Positions 51,660 to 59,828 of a stretch of 64,000 nt of DNA are shown in pieces. A program made the translations under genes and the position numbers. The stretch comes from Thermoanaerobacterales bacterium (GTDB lineage: Bacteria > Bacillota > Thermosediminibacteria > Thermosediminibacterales > Tepidanaerobacteraceae). Location: assembly GCA_012840135.1 (NCBI GenBank), contig DUMA01000008.1, positions 1 to 64,000 of the forward strand, written 5' to 3'. Numbering within the stretch: position 1 is the first letter of the stretch; the number at the start of each line of letters is the position of its first letter. Under the pieces are notes generated by a model, which searched no databases, had not been told where the DNA came from, and saw nothing but the letters and a program-made list of their open reading frames with translations.

Positions 51660-52064
51660 TTAAAATAGTTCTTCAACGGTTTTTAAAATAAATTCTGCAT
51701 CTTTAATGGCCATTTCTGCATCTTCGGGGCCGTATTCTTCGGTAGGTATAAAATCTTCGGCACCATAAAAGCTCAGTTCTCTTTCCTTGCGCAGACGCTT
51801 TGAAATCATTTTAATTTTATCAAGGCGCTCTTGCAAGATGAGAGGGAGAGATTCTTTATGCTTTTCCAGCACACGACCCACGTCGTGTATTTTAGGCACT
51901 TCTACACCTATAGCTCTTAGCACGGCCTTTAATAATAATTCTACCATTTCTTGAGCTTCCCTGACTACATCCGAATAAGAACAGTGTTCGTTATAAAAAC
52001 CTAGTGCTTTGAATCGAATTTTTGCTTTTTCCAGATAAGCTAAAGTTAAGGCATCAATTTTCAC
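51660..52064 (-). CDS. HEPN domain protein, second MNT/HEPN pair
   Basis: 134 residues from a GTG at 52064 that overlaps the NTase stop (GTGA) and follows GGAGG; upstream in-frame residues would lie inside the NTase gene. LEKAKIRFKALGFYNEHCSYSDVVREAQEMVELLLKAVLRAIGVEVPKIHDVGRVLEKH is the HEPN core with the conserved His in KIHDVG. It is of a different subtype from the protein at 1448-1834. In such pairs the HEPN protein is the RNase toxin, but activity here is inferred. Confidence 0.8.
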   Translation of the reverse strand: MKIDALTLAYLEKAKIRFKALGFYNEHCSYSDVVREAQEMVELLLKAVLRAIGVEVPKIHDVGRVLEKHKESLPLILQERLDKIKMISKRLRKERELSFYGAEDFIPTEEYGPEDAEMAIKDAEFILKTVEELF

Positions 52065-52597
52065 AGTTGAACACCTCCTAAAAATTTCCTTTTTTCCGTC
52101 TCCCACTCCCAGAAGTTGCCGTATTCAATCTTTTTTGCGCCATACCGGTCCATTAAATTTTTTGTGGATTCAATAATATGAGATATTATACCTTCCGGAT
52201 CATATACGACTTTGTTGTGCTCAACCAAATCAAAATAGATGGGGTGAAATTTTAGTGATTCTTCCTTTGAGAGAATATATGGGGAAAGCTCACACAGGAT
52301 GTCCTCTTCTTCGTATAATTGTTGTGCTAAAGATTCAAGTTCGAATTCTACATTATCGACAAATTCCCGAATGCGCTGGCTGAAACCCGGGGCTTTTTTC
52401 AAAATAATCAAAAGGTCCAGGTCTGAATTTTTCCGGTTTTCTGTCCGAGCATAGGAACCAAAAATTAAAAGGCCCAGGAGCGAATCTCCATAATACTCAT
52501 GTATACGCTTTAAAACACCATTTAAATACTGCCGATGGAGTGACGAGAAGGTATTAAGCTGGGAAATGCATTCTTCAATATTTTCATTGTATACCAT
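52061..52597 (-). CDS. MNT-type nucleotidyltransferase, second pair
   Basis: 178 residues, larger than the first-pair NTase. The catalytic motif GSYARTENRKNSDLDLL (G-S-x9/10-D-x-D) is intact, followed by a helical extension (EEDILCELSPYILSKEESLKF...) that may be a substrate-binding module. Its stop overlaps the HEPN start. Candidate antitoxin. Confidence 0.85.
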   Translation of the reverse strand: MVYNENIEECISQLNTFSSLHRQYLNGVLKRIHEYYGDSLLGLLIFGSYARTENRKNSDLDLLIILKKAPGFSQRIREFVDNVEFELESLAQQLYEEEDILCELSPYILSKEESLKFHPIYFDLVEHNKVVYDPEGIISHIIESTKNLMDRYGAKKIEYGNFWEWETEKRKFLGGVQL

Positions 52598-52664
52598 GTA
52601 ATCACCATCATTTATAAAATCCTGTTTTTATTATACCAATCAAAAAAACACGGAGCAACTTTTA

Positions 52665-52859
52665 ATGGGCTTATACTGCCCAGCCACCTATTGTGCGAAT
52701 TTTCCCAAGTTAGAAATGCAGCTTATCCTAGATGCTTTGGGAATCCGAGCTGATCTAAAGCTTCCAACCATCAGTGAACTCAGGAAATTAAAATACAGTT
52801 TTGATAAGGCATCTGTGAAATGGTGGCTTAGACATAAGTACAAGAGGTTGTGTTTTTAA
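52665..52859 (+). CDS. Hypothetical 64-residue protein or remnant
   Basis: ATG 9 bases after GGAG. The residues are basic and aromatic at the C-terminus (SFDKASVKWWLRHKYKRLCF). I do not recognise it. It may be a piece of a lost gene. A hairpin follows at 52865-52894. Confidence 0.3.
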   Translation: MGLYCPATYCANFPKLEMQLILDALGIRADLKLPTISELRKLKYSFDKASVKWWLRHKYKRLCF

Positions 52860-52864
52860 CACGT

Positions 52865-52894
52865 GCCCCGGTAAATCGAAAAGTTTACCGGGGC
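52865..52894. terminator. Stem-loop GCCCCGGTAAA / TTTACCGGGGC
   Basis: Perfect 11-bp stem with an 8-base loop, at the 3' end of the minus-strand cupin gene. A near-identical stem occurs at 58442-58473. Confidence 0.6.
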
Positions 52895-52914
52895 GTACAT
52901 TTATACTTCGTAAA

Positions 52915-53244
52915 TTATTGATTTAAACTCTGGGGGTTGGGGGTCTTCACCACCAGAACGGCAGCCCTGTCGCCGGAACTGTTAATGATGGCGTGGGGTA
53001 TATTTGCCGGGCTCAAGACGATGTTACCGGCGGCAACTTCTCTTGTCTCTTCACCTATAGTGATCTCGACTGCGCCTTTTACCACCTGGAAGAACACGTC
53101 CACCGGGGTTTTATGCACAGGCACTCCCTGTCCCGGCTCGAAGGCCAGCAATACCACCTGCACTTCCTTTTTTTCGATGAGCCTGCTGGGCGAGAATTTT
53201 TCGGCCGAGAAATTTGCGCTTTTTTCCAGATTGATAATATCCAT
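52915..53244 (-). CDS. Cupin domain protein
   Basis: 109 residues. Cupin core with GQGVPVHKTPVDVFFQVVKGAVEITIG and AGNIVLSPANIPHAI. Only His52 (HKTP) and His90 are clear as metal ligands; the second His and Glu of the classical motif 1 are replaced, so metal binding may be altered. RBS GGAGGGTGA. Divergent from the exporter operon at 53413. Confidence 0.82.
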   Translation of the reverse strand: MDIINLEKSANFSAEKFSPSRLIEKKEVQVVLLAFEPGQGVPVHKTPVDVFFQVVKGAVEITIGEETREVAAGNIVLSPANIPHAIINSSGDRAAVLVVKTPNPQSLNQ

Positions 53245-53339
53245 TTACTTTCACCCTCCAAATTTTTTGTTAATTTGATTATACAAGATGAAATGGAAAC
53301 AGTCTGTGATTATTGTCACTTTTCACTGGCACATTTCAC

Positions 53340-53396
53340 TTGACAATGCGTGAGGATCGGTATAAAATTATTCATAAATGAATGAGCATTCACTCA
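53340..53396 (+). promoter_or_regulatory. Exporter operon 3 promoter with TetR-type palindrome
   Basis: TTGACA (53340-53345), 17-base spacer, TAAAAT (53363-53368). The inverted repeat TGAATGAGCATTCACTCA (53379-53396) lies on the start site. The TetR at the end of the operon (57779) is the likely repressor. Confidence 0.7.
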
Positions 53397-53412
53397 CAGA
53401 GGAGGTTAGAAA

Positions 53413-54639
53413 ATGAAATTTCTTATGCCAGGGCCGAAAAAAATTAAAAATCTCATCGTGCCGATTATTATCCTTATTTTATTTTTTTCGCTTCTCTATG
53501 TAAACCTCTTCGGCAAAGAAGAGACTTCCATCAAGCGTACGGCGGAGGGAACTTTTCTCGAGGCTTCAGGTATTGTGGAGAACAACACAGTGGTGGTGAG
53601 CAGCGAGGTTCCCGGTATTTTGGCCAAGCTTTATGTGAAAGAAGGAGACCGGGTGGCAAAAGGGCAGATCGTAGCAAAAATCGACGATGCGGTGCTTCAA
53701 AAACAGTACCTACAGGCGCAGGACAACGTGAAGCTTGCTGAAACGAAATTAAATGCCGTAAAAGTGGCCATTGAAAATTTGAAAGTGCAGAATCAAAACC
53801 AGATAAGTCAGGCGTATAACGCCTATATGGCGGCAAAAGCGCAGTATGATAAAATAGAATCCGGCCCGAGGCCCCAGGAAATCCGGCAGGCCGAAGAAGC
53901 GGTGGCTCAGGCGGAAACGGTTTTTGAAAACGCCCGGGAAAATCTCACCAGAATGGAGAATTTGCTGAACGAAGGGGCGGTGGCAAGACAGAAGTATGAT
54001 GAGGTCAAGACGGCCTATGATGTGGCAAAAGCCCAGCTGGAAGCGGCTAAGGAAAAATTGAGCCTGCTTAAAGAAGGAGCTTCCATTGAAGAAAGGGATA
54101 TGGCCAGGGCTCAGGCATCATCCGCCGAGGCGGCTTACCACCTGACGGTATCCTCCGCCGAGGCCCAGATGGACGCAAAGGAGAAAGAGCTGGAGATGGC
54201 AAAAACACAGCTGGAACAGGCCGTCGCTGCCATGCAGCAGGCCAGGGACCAGCTGGAAAAGACGGTCATTAAATCCCCGGTGGACGGAGTGGTCTATGTA
54301 AAATCTCTAAACGAGGGAGAGATGGCGCCTGTCGGCGCACCCATAGTGGAACTCCTCGATACAAGCGACACCCGCCTTGACGTATACGTGGCGGAATCGG
54401 ATATAGGGCTTGTCAAACTCCATCAGAAAGCTAAGGTTTACATAGACTCTTTTCCAGACAAAGTCTTTGGGGGCGAAGTGATCGAAATAAGCTCCAGGGC
54501 CGAATTTACACCGAAAAACATCCAGACCAAAAAAGAAAGGGTAAATACAGTGTTTAAAGTCACAATCAAAATAGCGGACACATCGGGTGCCGTGAAGCCG
54601 GGGATGCCTGCGGATGCGCAGATAAAGATAAGCAGATAA
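53413..54639 (+). CDS. HlyD-family membrane fusion protein, exporter operon 3
   Basis: 408 residues, N-terminal TM anchor (about 10-32). Lipoyl halves GILAKLYVKEGDRVAKGQIVAKI and KSPVDGVVYVKSLNEGEMAPVG flank a long Ala/Gln/Glu coiled coil (about 90-280), then a barrel ending VKPGMPADAQIKISR. RBS GAGGAGG. First gene of an operon with two ATPases, one permease and TetR. Confidence 0.92.
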   Translation: MKFLMPGPKKIKNLIVPIIILILFFSLLYVNLFGKEETSIKRTAEGTFLEASGIVENNTVVVSSEVPGILAKLYVKEGDRVAKGQIVAKIDDAVLQKQYLQAQDNVKLAETKLNAVKVAIENLKVQNQNQISQAYNAYMAAKAQYDKIESGPRPQEIRQAEEAVAQAETVFENARENLTRMENLLNEGAVARQKYDEVKTAYDVAKAQLEAAKEKLSLLKEGASIEERDMARAQASSAEAAYHLTVSSAEAQMDAKEKELEMAKTQLEQAVAAMQQARDQLEKTVIKSPVDGVVYVKSLNEGEMAPVGAPIVELLDTSDTRLDVYVAESDIGLVKLHQKAKVYIDSFPDKVFGGEVIEISSRAEFTPKNIQTKKERVNTVFKVTIKIADTSGAVKPGMPADAQIKISR

Positions 54640-54659
54640 AGATAAAATGAGGTGATAGC

Positions 54660-55610
54660 ATGGATGAGGCCATAAGGACTTCTATGCTGACGAAGCGTTT
54701 CGGCGACATCACAGCGGTTAACGGCATGGACCTTTCGGTAAAAAAAGGGACCATTTTCGGGCTGGTAGGCCCGGACGGGGCGGGCAAGACCACCACTATC
54801 AGGATACTGTGCGGCATCCTTTTACCGGATGAAGGGGAGGCCTTTGTAGGAGGATACAATACTGTTGCACAGGCAGAACAGCTTAAAGAATACATAGGTT
54901 ACATGCCCCAGCGTTTCAGCCTGTACGGGGATCTTACAGTCATGGAAAATCTGGAGTTCTACGCCGAAATATACCAGGTGCCGCGGCGGGTCAGGAGGGA
55001 AAGGATAAAAGAACTCCTGGCCTTCAGCGATTTGGCGGCTCATGTCGGGAAACTCGCAGACCAGCTTTCAGGCGGTATGAAGCAGAAACTGGCGCTTTCC
55101 TGCAATCTAATTCATACCCCGGAATACCTTTTCCTGGACGAACCCACGACGGGGGTGGACCCGGTGGCCCGGCGGGAGTTCTGGAAAATCCTGTTTGGCC
55201 TGAAAAACCAGGGCACCACCATATTTGTGAGTACACCTTACATGGACGAGGCGGAAAGGTGCGACGAGGTGGGGCTCATGTATAACGGAGACATAATCCG
55301 GCTGGATAAGCCTGAAAACATGATAAAGGGTTTTGAAAGAGAATTGCTTTCGGTATCCGTTGACAACATTTTTAAAGCCAGGGATTATGCAGGTGAGCTG
55401 CCGTACGTCGAAGATGTTTACATATACGGCGAGGAACTTCACATAATCGTAAGCGATTTTAATTACGCCAGAGACAGACTGGCACTGGATTTTGGAGATA
55501 AAAATATAAAAACGTTTGACATAAAAAAGATTAGCCCCAGCCTCGAAGACGTTTTTATAACAAGTGTCAGGGAAATGAAAAAAGATATGGAGGTGAGGCG
55601 GGGTGCCTAA
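54660..55610 (+). CDS. ABC transporter ATPase 1, exporter operon 3
   Basis: 316 residues. Walker A GPDGAGKTTT, Q-loop YMPQRFSLY, signature SGGMKQKLALSCNLIH, Walker B LFLDEPTTGVD. The H-loop His is replaced: the segment reads FVSTPYMDEAE where TTHYMDEAE is usual, so catalysis may be weak at this site. C-terminal 90 residues form a small regulatory domain. Overlaps the next ATPase by 8 bases. Confidence 0.92.
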   Translation: MDEAIRTSMLTKRFGDITAVNGMDLSVKKGTIFGLVGPDGAGKTTTIRILCGILLPDEGEAFVGGYNTVAQAEQLKEYIGYMPQRFSLYGDLTVMENLEFYAEIYQVPRRVRRERIKELLAFSDLAAHVGKLADQLSGGMKQKLALSCNLIHTPEYLFLDEPTTGVDPVARREFWKILFGLKNQGTTIFVSTPYMDEAERCDEVGLMYNGDIIRLDKPENMIKGFERELLSVSVDNIFKARDYAGELPYVEDVYIYGEELHIIVSDFNYARDRLALDFGDKNIKTFDIKKISPSLEDVFITSVREMKKDMEVRRGA

Positions 55611-56556
55611 TGCAGTAGAGATAAGGAATCTCACAAAAAAGTTCGGGGATTTTACGGCGGTCAACAATGTGAGTTTTGACATAAGGGAAGGCGAGATTTT
55701 CGGATTTCTGGGCCCTAACGGGTCGGGCAAGACGACGGTTATCCGGATGCTCATCGGTTTAATTGCGCCCACTTCGGGTTCGGGTAAGGTGCTGGGCTAC
55801 GACATTGTGAAAGAATCGGAAAAAATAAGGTTGAACGTAGGCTACATGTCCCAAAAATTCAGCCTCTATGAGGAACTGACGGTGGAAGAAAACCTGGATT
55901 TTTACGCCGGGGTATATCTTGTGCCGAAGGATGTCTTGAGGCAAAGAAAAAAGGAAATTCTTGAAATGGCGGACCTAGTAGGCAGGGAGGATTACATAAC
56001 CTCCACATTGTCCGGAGGCTGGAAACAGAGGCTGGCCCTCGGGTGCGCCATTATCCACAACCCCCGATTTTTATTCCTGGACGAACCCACCGGAGGAGTA
56101 GATCCCGTGGCCCGGCGACAGTTCTGGGACCTGATATACAGACTGTCGGAAAAGGGCGTGACAATTATGGTGACAACGCACTACATGGACGAGGCGGAGC
56201 ACTGCAATACCATAGGGTTCATACATTACGGCAATCTCCTGGCGCTGGATACGCCCGGCAATCTGAAAAGAAAGAAAATGAAGGGCCATATTGTAGAGAT
56301 AAAATGCGATAGGCTCATGGATTCCCTTGAGTTGTTAAAATCGGCCCCTTTTGTAATTGATGCGGCCGTACACGGTGCCGGACTTCATGTGGTGGTGGAA
56401 GACGCGAAGCGTTATCTGGGGGACATAAGACGGCTGCTGGAAGGCGCCGGTATAAATGTGCACAGCGCCGAACACGTGACACCTTCACTGGAGGATGTGT
56501 TTGTCTTCCTGGTGGAGGAAAAGAGCCGGGATAAGGTGTCAACAGAGATAAAATAA
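55603..56556 (+). CDS. ABC transporter ATPase 2, exporter operon 3
   Basis: 317 residues. Walker A GPNGSGKTTV, Q-loop YMSQKFSLY, signature LSGGWKQRLALGCAIIH, Walker B LFLDEPTGGVD, H-loop TTHYMDEAEH intact. Pairs with ATPase 1, so the complex has one canonical and one degenerate ATP site. GTG start in GAGGCGGGGTG. Confidence 0.92.
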   Translation: MPNAVEIRNLTKKFGDFTAVNNVSFDIREGEIFGFLGPNGSGKTTVIRMLIGLIAPTSGSGKVLGYDIVKESEKIRLNVGYMSQKFSLYEELTVEENLDFYAGVYLVPKDVLRQRKKEILEMADLVGREDYITSTLSGGWKQRLALGCAIIHNPRFLFLDEPTGGVDPVARRQFWDLIYRLSEKGVTIMVTTHYMDEAEHCNTIGFIHYGNLLALDTPGNLKRKKMKGHIVEIKCDRLMDSLELLKSAPFVIDAAVHGAGLHVVVEDAKRYLGDIRRLLEGAGINVHSAEHVTPSLEDVFVFLVEEKSRDKVSTEIK

Positions 56557-56580
56557 TAGCGCATGGAAGGGAGTATTACA

Positions 56581-57720
56581 ATGAAACTCAATATCAGAAG
56601 AATACTGGCCATTATTAATAAAGAATTCATCCAGATACGCCGCGACCCGAGGACGGTGGCCTTAATACTTCTAATGCCGATAATGCAGCTTTTGCTTTTT
56701 GGCTATGGGGTTTCCAGCAATGTAGACCATGTGTCCACAGCGGTGTTGAACCTGGACATCGGCAGGCAAAGCCGTGATTTGCTGGAAAGATTCTCCAACT
56801 CTCAGTATTTCGATCTGAACTATTTTGCAAAGAGCATAGACGAAGTTAGGATGCTTGTCGATAAGGGAAGCGCAAAGGCGGGTATTATCATCCCGCCCGA
56901 CTACTCCGAGAACATCAGCAAGGGCAGGACTGCTCAAATACAGCTGGTGGTGGATGGTACGGACCCTACCACGGCCCAGGTGATATTGTCAAGCGCCGGT
57001 TCCGTGGCCCAGATGTTTTCAACGGAAATTGCCTCGGAGCGTATCATGAAGATGACGCAGGGCAGAAATATGCCGGGCGTGCTTGACTTGAGACCCAGAG
57101 TATGGTATAACCCGGATATGAACAGCGTCTGGTTCAACATACCGGGGCTGATAGGAATAATACTCCAGAACATCACACTTATGCTCACATCGTTTGCTCT
57201 GGTGAGAGAAAGGGAAAGAGGCACCCTTGAACAGCTGATTGTCACACCCATCACCAGAATGGAGCTGATGGTGGGCAAGATTATTCCCTATGTTATCATC
57301 GGCTTTGTAGACCTCATACTGGCGGTGGGCATGGGGACCCTCTGGTTTAAAGTCCCGATAAAAGGCAATATCCTTCTGCTTTTTGGTATTTCCGTCATGT
57401 TTCTTTTAGGAGCGCTTGGAATAGGGCTTTTCATATCCACCATCTCCCATACACAGTTGCAGGCCATGCAGCTTTCGATGTTCCTTATAATGCCGAATAT
57501 ACTTTTGTCCGGCTTTATGTTTCCACGGGATGCCATGCCGAAATTTGTATATCTTATCAGCAATTTTATTCCTCTCACGTACTTTTTGAAAGTACTCAGA
57601 GGCATAATACTTAAAGGCATAGGCCTGCGCTATTTGCTGACGGAGTCCATGATTCTGGCACTCTTCGGAATGGGTTTACTGGTGCTGGCTGCAAATAAAT
57701 TCCAGAAGCGCATCGGGTAA
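56581..57720 (+). CDS. ABC-2 type permease, exporter operon 3
   Basis: 379 residues from the ATG at 56581 (AAGGGAG 7 bases before; ATG 56563 covers the ribosome site). TM near 22-40, extracytoplasmic domain with VSTAVLNLDIGRQSRDLLERF and AGIIIPPDYSENI, then six TM segments including FALVRERERGTLEQLIVTPITRMELMVGKIIPY, typical of YbhS/YhhJ-like ABC-2 exporters. Confidence 0.92.
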   Translation: MKLNIRRILAIINKEFIQIRRDPRTVALILLMPIMQLLLFGYGVSSNVDHVSTAVLNLDIGRQSRDLLERFSNSQYFDLNYFAKSIDEVRMLVDKGSAKAGIIIPPDYSENISKGRTAQIQLVVDGTDPTTAQVILSSAGSVAQMFSTEIASERIMKMTQGRNMPGVLDLRPRVWYNPDMNSVWFNIPGLIGIILQNITLMLTSFALVRERERGTLEQLIVTPITRMELMVGKIIPYVIIGFVDLILAVGMGTLWFKVPIKGNILLLFGISVMFLLGALGIGLFISTISHTQLQAMQLSMFLIMPNILLSGFMFPRDAMPKFVYLISNFIPLTYFLKVLRGIILKGIGLRYLLTESMILALFGMGLLVLAANKFQKRIG

Positions 57721-57778
57721 AAAGAAAGATTAGAGCGAGAAAGAAGCGCCATCCGGAAACGCTCCGGGAAAGGAGAAA

Positions 57779-58459
57779 ATGGCGCATGGGTACGGAACCC
57801 GCTTTAAACCTGTCGAAAACCTGTCAAAATCTCGGTGGAGGATCAATATTTGCCGGGAAGAGGTGGTTAAAATTAAGAAAGAATTGATCAGGAAAGCCGC
57901 CATAGACGTGATAGCGGAAAACGGTTTTTTCAACGCTACAGTGGACAGGATCGCCGCCAGGGCCGGGGTGGCGGTAGGTACCGTATACAACTATTTTGAA
58001 AAAAAAGAAGACATACTTGACTACATTTTTCAGGTAGAGTATGAAAAGAGGGTGAGTTTTCTTGAAGATTTGAAAAAAAGAGACACAGGTCCGGTGGAAA
58101 AGATTCGGGAAATCATGAATATGCATTTTTCGGAGATGAAAAAAAATCCGAATCTGGCCAGGGTCCTTCTGAGGGAGCGGGGTTTTGCGGAACAGGATAA
58201 AATGATTCACATAAAAAAGTTCGAGAAACTTCCTGCTCAAATTAAAGATATTATACAGGAAGGCGTTGATAAAGGATTAATCAGAAAGTGTAACCCGGAA
58301 ATTCTTTCGGTGTTCATTTTTGGCGCTGTGGAGGCTTTGATGACAAAATTTATTCTTGAAAGTAAAAGCGGTGGAACATCTGACATCTTTGATGCAGCCC
58401 TGGAAGAAATGTCAAACCTGTTGGAAAAGGGTTTGGTCCAGAGCCCCGGTGAATCCTGA
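57779..58459 (+). CDS. TetR/AcrR family regulator of exporter operon 3
   Basis: 226 residues. The HTH RKAAIDVIAENGFFNATVDRIAARAGVAVGTVYNYFEKKEDILDYI starts late (residue 37), so a GTG at 57863 is a possible alternative start; AAAGGAG is close to the ATG at 57779. The last residues (SPGES) are encoded by the left arm of a hairpin (58442-58473). Confidence 0.88.
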   Translation: MAHGYGTRFKPVENLSKSRWRINICREEVVKIKKELIRKAAIDVIAENGFFNATVDRIAARAGVAVGTVYNYFEKKEDILDYIFQVEYEKRVSFLEDLKKRDTGPVEKIREIMNMHFSEMKKNPNLARVLLRERGFAEQDKMIHIKKFEKLPAQIKDIIQEGVDKGLIRKCNPEILSVFIFGAVEALMTKFILESKSGGTSDIFDAALEEMSNLLEKGLVQSPGES

Positions 58460-58473
58460 CGTTTACCGGGGCT
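58442..58473 (+). terminator. Stem-loop at the end of exporter operon 3
   Basis: AGCCCCGGT / ACCGGGGCT with a 14-base loop. No T-tract. Resembles the hairpin at 52865-52894. Confidence 0.5.
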
Positions 58474-58584
58474 AATAAATTGAAAAGAAAGTTGTTGGTA
58501 GCTCGTACATTGTCATCTGCTCCGAGAGAAATAATTGCAATATAATATATCAAAGTATATAATAAAGAAAAAAGGGGTTTATAG

Positions 58585-59553
58585 ATGGATAGGGATATAT
58601 TATGGAAAGGAATTATAGAGGATCTTTTTAAAGAATTTATATCCTTTTTCATGCCGGAAATATATGAACATATAGATTTTAACAAAGGCCATAGTTTTCT
58701 TGACAAAGAACTTGCAAAAATATTCAACGAATCAGATAATAAGAAGAAATATCCTGATAAACTAGCAAAAGTATATTTGAAAAACGGCGATGAAAAATGG
58801 ATACTGATACATATAGAAATTCAAGGATATAAAGAAGATGAATTTGCAGAGCGCATGTTTACTTATTTTTACAGAATATATGACAAATACCGAAGAAAAA
58901 TAAATGCCATAGCCATATTTACCGATGAAGATCAAAAATATAAAATAGATAAATTCGAATATAAATTTTATAACACAAAATTAACATATGAATACGGGAC
59001 ATATAAAATAATAGAGCAAAGCGAAGATGAGCTCAAACAAAATAGCAACCCTTTTGCATTAGTAGTACTGGCAAGTCTGTATTTAATAAAAAGCAAGAAA
59101 AGCATAAATGATAGATACATGTATAAACTGAGCTTAATAAGGCTTATGCTGCAAAAGGGATATAATAGAGAACAGATAGAAAAATTGTTTATATTTATTG
59201 ACTCCTTATTGGAGTTACCGAAAAAAGAAGCATTAAAATTTAATGAAGAAATAAAAATACTAAGCAAGGAGGGTGATAGTATGGGATTATCATGGGAAAG
59301 TACCAATCTGGCCAAAGTTTTTAAGGAAATTGGCAGAGAAGAAGGCAAAGCAGAAGGCAAAGCAGAAGGTAAAGTGGAAGGTAGAGCAGAAGGTAAAGCG
59401 GAAACATTGGTAAAGTTAATACGAAAAAAATTCAATTTAATCCCCAAACACTATGAAGACAAGATAATGATTCTTGATGAAAAGAAACTTGATAATATAA
59501 TCGATAACATTTTTACAATACAGGATATAAAAGATATTGATAAGTATTTATGA
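58585..59553 (+). CDS. Rpn family PD-(D/E)XK nuclease / putative transposase
   Basis: 322 residues, intact. N-terminal DILWKGIIEDLFKEFISFFMPEIYEHIDF; nuclease core with KYPDKLAKVYLKNGDEKW and IHIEIQG (Asp...Glu-x-Gln) and FAERMFTYFYRIYDKY; a helical middle; then a low-complexity EGKAEGKAEGKVEGRAEGKAE repeat and the C-terminal LIRKKFNLIPKHYEDKI. Rpn proteins promote RecA-independent recombination in E. coli. AT-rich. RBS AAAGGGG. Terminator at 59560. Confidence 0.9.
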   Translation: MDRDILWKGIIEDLFKEFISFFMPEIYEHIDFNKGHSFLDKELAKIFNESDNKKKYPDKLAKVYLKNGDEKWILIHIEIQGYKEDEFAERMFTYFYRIYDKYRRKINAIAIFTDEDQKYKIDKFEYKFYNTKLTYEYGTYKIIEQSEDELKQNSNPFALVVLASLYLIKSKKSINDRYMYKLSLIRLMLQKGYNREQIEKLFIFIDSLLELPKKEALKFNEEIKILSKEGDSMGLSWESTNLAKVFKEIGREEGKAEGKAEGKVEGRAEGKAETLVKLIRKKFNLIPKHYEDKIMILDEKKLDNIIDNIFTIQDIKDIDKYL

Positions 59554-59559
59554 TAATTA

Positions 59560-59592
59560 AAAGTCCGGCTAATCCGGACTTTTGGTTTTTTC
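59560..59592 (+). terminator. Terminator of the Rpn gene
   Basis: AAAGTCCGG / CCGGACTTT, 9-bp perfect stem, then TGGTTTTTTC. Confidence 0.88.
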
Positions 59593-59720
59593 TACCACAG
59601 CCTATGACTATAAGGAATATGGGAATATGGTGTCAAGCAATCACTTATTGAATATTAAGATACTTTCTGCGATAATAGCAACAGAGCCTCCTGTAAAAGG
59701 ATTTGGTTCAAAAAAATCAA

Positions 59721-59776
59721 TCTTAAGAAATTCTTAAGGTTTTTATCACCTATTTATCACCAATAAATGGTATACT
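59721..59776 (+). promoter_or_regulatory. Response-regulator-like direct repeats upstream of the MacA/MacB operon
   Basis: TCTTAAG at 59721 and 59732, and TTTATCACC at 59742 and 59753, each pair 11 bp apart, ahead of a -10 box TATACT (59771-59776) that lacks a consensus -35. This layout is typical of OmpR/PhoB-family activation. A relic of the GTGCCAGGCAC-type repeat lies at about 59628-59680. Confidence 0.5.
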
Positions 59777-59828
59777 AAAAAAGAATTTAATATAAAATTT
59801 AATAACTTGACGAATGGAGGTTTAGGCA

